A stretch of 64,000 nt of DNA, from contig CM027377.1 of the NCBI GenBank assembly GCA_015680905.1, positions 14,718,501 through 14,782,500 on the forward strand, given 5' to 3'. Positions 60,551 through 64,000 of the stretch are shown one piece after another. This stretch comes from Coptis chinensis. Lineage: Eukaryota; Streptophyta; Magnoliopsida; Ranunculales; Ranunculaceae. The stretch's first letter is position 1, and each line of letters begins with the position of its first letter. The position numbers and the translations under genes were made by a program. The notes beneath the pieces were generated by a model. That model had not been told where the DNA came from and made no database searches. It saw nothing but the letters and a program-made list of their open reading frames with translations.

Positions 60551-62626
60551 TGTAACGCCCCAAAACCCAAACATTACAAACCTATGACACAAAATTAGCC
60601 AGTCTCATTTGTATTTTCAACATTTTATAAACAAAAATCCTGTCGTAACCTAAAATTCAAAGCAATATATTTATCATTGATCAGTCTAGCTACTTAACCG
60701 TCTCCACCAATGCCAGAGCAGTTTAAGTGACCGGTTTACAAAAATAAAATCACTACAACATTGAGAATTAGTACGCAAATACCAGATCATCCAAACACCT
60801 CGTCCAAAGTCATTACCGAAAACACAAGTTAAATATATATACGTCTGAATCCCATAGCTATCAAAAGATTTACATCCTTAACAAAAAAATACTTACTATA
60901 AAACTTTCTAAAAAAAAACAAAAAAGGTAGAGTTAATACCCATAGACCTTAGTTACATTTTAGTGCTTTCAACCAACAAACTCCTGTGAAACTTGTAAAG
61001 GCATAATAATATCTACCAACATATAACATCGACCAACTAATCTTTAAAAAATTAGGACAATGATAGAAAAGAGGAATTTAACACACAACACAGGTATAAC
61101 AAATTTATGCATTACTCATGATGTCATTAGTAAATAAAAGTAATTTATTGCGTACTTGCTTATCAAGATAAGCAACGGAACTGATCATCACAATAAAAAT
61201 AATTCCTCGTAAAGGACTAATGTCTCTAAAGATCGAGATACTCAGAAAGTCATGATAAGTTCTTCGCCATATACTCGATGAGTTTGACCTTCATGTGCTA
61301 AATGGGTTCAACTTATTCACAAGCATTGACTGCCATGCATGCTAACATCATGGGTTCCACATGGTCACATGCATCAATTATCATTCTAACACCATGAGTT
61401 CAACGTGGTCACACCACTTTCATCAAAGTGGGTTCAACATAACATCATTCGAGCCACCAAGGTTCACTATGATGACTTTATCCACATCCAAATGACCATC
61501 CACAAATGAGAGTACTACGTCTCCTCAATTATGTATATATATTAACCAACGTTATCACGAAATCAAACAATGATCAAATATCTACAAAGACAACCAATAC
61601 TTCTGATCATAAAGTGGTTGTGCCAAGTGGTTGCCTACGTACCTTTCAAGGGATCAAACCATACGTAGTTCTTCCATTGAAGCTCGACGGTTCAATGCTA
61701 GAACTCAACAGTTCAATATTACTAGCTTTCCACGTTCACAAATTGGGATAAGAGCTCTTCGCCATACGCTCGATGGCATCGACTTCCATTCTTGACAGTG
61801 GGTTCTACTTTGGTACCCTTACCGCACTAGCAAGGCATGGGTTCAACATTGTCGATAGTGCCACTCTCGTCAAAGTGGGTTCAACAAATACATTCCACTT
61901 GAGCGACATGGTTTCTACATGAAGGCCTAACTCCACTCAATTAATTGTGGTGACAATACACATACACGCAACTAAACAGTATAGATATCACACCATGCAA
62001 AGTTAAGAATAAAGCTCCGCACAAGTTAATGGCTGACATGAACATCTCTCTCATGTAGCATATTATCGGGTGGTACATGTAAAACTAATTTTCCACCAAT
62101 TCAAAATGAAGAACATACAGACCATGTGCTCACTTCACCACCTTGCTTTCGTTTACAAGGAATTTCCGCGGCAGCAACATACCAAATAGTCGAAACAAAG
62201 AACAATATAAATCTTCTTATAATATATGTACATGTTACAAACGAAATTCAAGTGCAAGGGATGTATCCTGACACAAATCACAGCACACGCATATATATTA
62301 TTTCTACTCAAACCAATTTCAAACTCCACCAATTCTTAAGAAAATTGAAAGTAGAAATTTACTTGTCTTAAGCCAAAGCAACACTTACAAGCAAGCACCC
62401 AACCTTTTTCTTTAATCACCGACTTTGAGTTCTTCAATTTCATGTCATAGAAATCCCTAGCTCTCTTTGATTTTGGGTTAAAATGAGAGAAAACCCGCAG
62501 GGGAGAGAGAGAGAGAGAAAGACATAGCGAACCTCCGAGAGGGAGCCCCCCGAGACTTCTCTCCTGTCTTCTATTTTCAGCCCACAAACCCCTTAAGCCC
62601 AAGGCCCAACAATATGGGATTTTACA
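60551..62626 (+). repeat. Probable solo LTR of a gypsy-type element
   Basis: Starts TGTAACGCCCCAAAACC and ends GGGATTTTACA, i.e. TGTAA...TTACA inverted ends usual for plant gypsy LTRs. No internal element follows. GGATG occurs right after it (62627-62631) and also at 60541-60545, but with five extra bases before the LTR start, so the target duplication is not clean. Inside, a diverged duplication is visible (about 61259-61480 and 61748-61930) sharing CTTCGCCATA, CTCGATG and repeated GGGTTCAAC. Confidence 0.65.
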
Positions 62627-64000
62627 GGATGCCCAATCTCCCAGTAACTAAACCTCTTAACACATTGAAACTTGCGAAAAATTTAAGCAGAATGCAGCCA
62701 AAAATCTTGGACGTCAAAACCTAGCTTTGGGTCTTAGAAACATTTTGAAAAACACACAAGAATGATATGAAGACATGATTATATGTGAGCCATAATGATC
62801 CAAAAGACATTCAAAGCCTATCATAAACCAAACATGTTTGTTCTTGCAATGATGGACTACAAGATCAAACTATGAGGGAAAAGATGAGATATTGACGCAA
62901 ATATGGTCTTCGTCAGCTGCATTTACCGTAACAGAGAACAAATGAATAAAGCTTACTCATCCCTTCGCTACTGGCGACATACCATACTTGACAGCCTTTT
63001 TTAATCAAAGCTCAATATTGACATCAAGTATAAGCTAAAACTTTGATAGAACAAACACAGTTATTGATGATAGGATCTCTTGAACTTAAAATCTTCGCCC
63101 AAATTAGTAGTATGTCTTACAGAAGTTGATATTTTCACCAGTTGATGATGGCATCATTGGTGTTCACCTGTTATTCCTCTGTCCCCACTGCAGCAATGTA
63201 GCAGCTTAACTCTTCTGCGCATTCACCTGTTATTCCCCTGTCCCCACTGCAGCAGTAGAAATGTGGCAGCTTAACTCGTCCGCAACTCCTGCAACAAGCA
63301 AGGTAAAGTAAGCAAACACAGGATCCCTTCAACAACACATATACAACTGAATACTTGATCTAACGGATTGGGCTAGATCCACACCAATGGAAAGGGTTAG
63401 TACAGATTGCAAATGAGTTTCACTTATGCTGTCAGACAAACCTAAGAGAATCCATTAACATGACTTTTGATGTTGCAGTGTAACACCAACAAACTAATGA
63501 CAAGCACCACTAACGTCACTGAGGAGGTGGGTCTATAGAATTTTGGAAGTTCTCATTTAGCAAGTATATAGCACAAGCAGAGAGACACACTTTAAAACAT
63601 TTCCCTAAATCTACCCAATGTCACCACGCAGCAACCAGGCTCATACAAGAGGAAGGGATTTAGAACATTTAAAAGCATCATGTACAGCACAGAAAAATAT
63701 CACCCAAGTAAAAGAACATAAGATTTTACAAATTATGATGCAAGACGGCCTTCCCTTAGCTTATAATTGATCAACATAGCATAGAAAACCTTTTCAACAT
63801 GTTGCAAGCTCCTCCAAGCTTCTGGAAATGTTAGACCAATTTGATGGATTTTTGGCTTCAGTATCACAAGTAAAGATGACAAAAAAAAGTCCAACTTTAT
63901 CCATATTTTCCTAGTATGTATAAAACATAATAACTCGTACTGGAAAGAAGAAGAAAACTATTTGGCAGCTCTTACATGGTTCACCAGAAAACATTTCAAT
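62627..64000. other. Intergenic DNA
   Basis: No gene supported. A roughly 59-bp tandem repeat at 63166-63283 begins TTCACCTGTTATTCC and contains CTGTCCCCACTGCAGCA in both copies. Confidence 0.5.

Noticed and set aside
62336-62602. Minus-strand 88-codon ORF with SLCLSLSLSPLR
   Set aside because: It is translation of a GAGAGA run within the probable solo LTR.
60541-62631. GGATG as a clean target duplication of the solo LTR
   Set aside because: Five extra bases separate the left GGATG from the TGTAAC start, so it may be coincidence.

Overview
This is a stretch of nuclear DNA from a flowering plant, most likely a eudicot. It is AT-rich, its host genes have many short exons, and it holds plant-type LTR retrotransposons, Helitrons and MITEs. 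It also holds a nuclear copy of a plant mitochondrial gene (atp4). I cannot name the species. No rRNA, tRNA or CRISPR feature could be supported.

Layout. (1) 86-10988: a Ty3/gypsy element of Tat-like organisation on the minus strand, with a 5-bp target duplication GTATG. Its gag-pol is broken, it carries a second (archaeal-type) RNase H, and it has an antisense coding remnant between pol and the 3' LTR. (2) 10989-24392: gene-poor DNA with two Helitron 3' termini (13269, 19188), a complete 232-bp mini-Helitron (16659-16890) and a Helitron helicase fragment. It also holds a cluster of gene fragments: mitochondrial atp4, a PPR gene and UDP-glucose 4-epimerase. (3) 24393-37911: a degraded 13.5-kb Helitron on the minus strand with recognisable Rep and helicase domains and both termini. 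It carries an LRR receptor kinase exon fragment and a dense ATATCGG repeat block. (4) 38196-38490: a hAT-type MITE with an 8-bp target duplication. (5) 39318-48701: an ankyrin-repeat/PGG membrane protein gene (minus strand) whose last exon is split by a 5.6-kb Ty1/copia element with intact LTRs and a 5-bp target duplication, ATATG. (6) 48750-53752: three MITE-like elements, two small Helitrons in tandem and an array of palindromic repeats. (7) 55321-59166: a nine-exon gene for chloroplast ribulose-phosphate 3-epimerase (minus strand). One intron is GC-AG, and one exon has small indels in a conserved loop. (8) 60551-62626: a probable 2.1-kb solo LTR, then intergenic DNA to the end.

The only host gene close to intact is the epimerase, which acts in the Calvin cycle and the pentose phosphate pathway. 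The ankyrin gene was functional by design but is now interrupted. The rest is mobile DNA and its cargo. The most interesting material is the Helitron set: a degraded autonomous-type copy, a 232-bp deletion derivative with the same ends, captured host exons, and tandemly inserted copies, all within 64 kb. All family assignments come from recognising motifs by eye; no database search was run.
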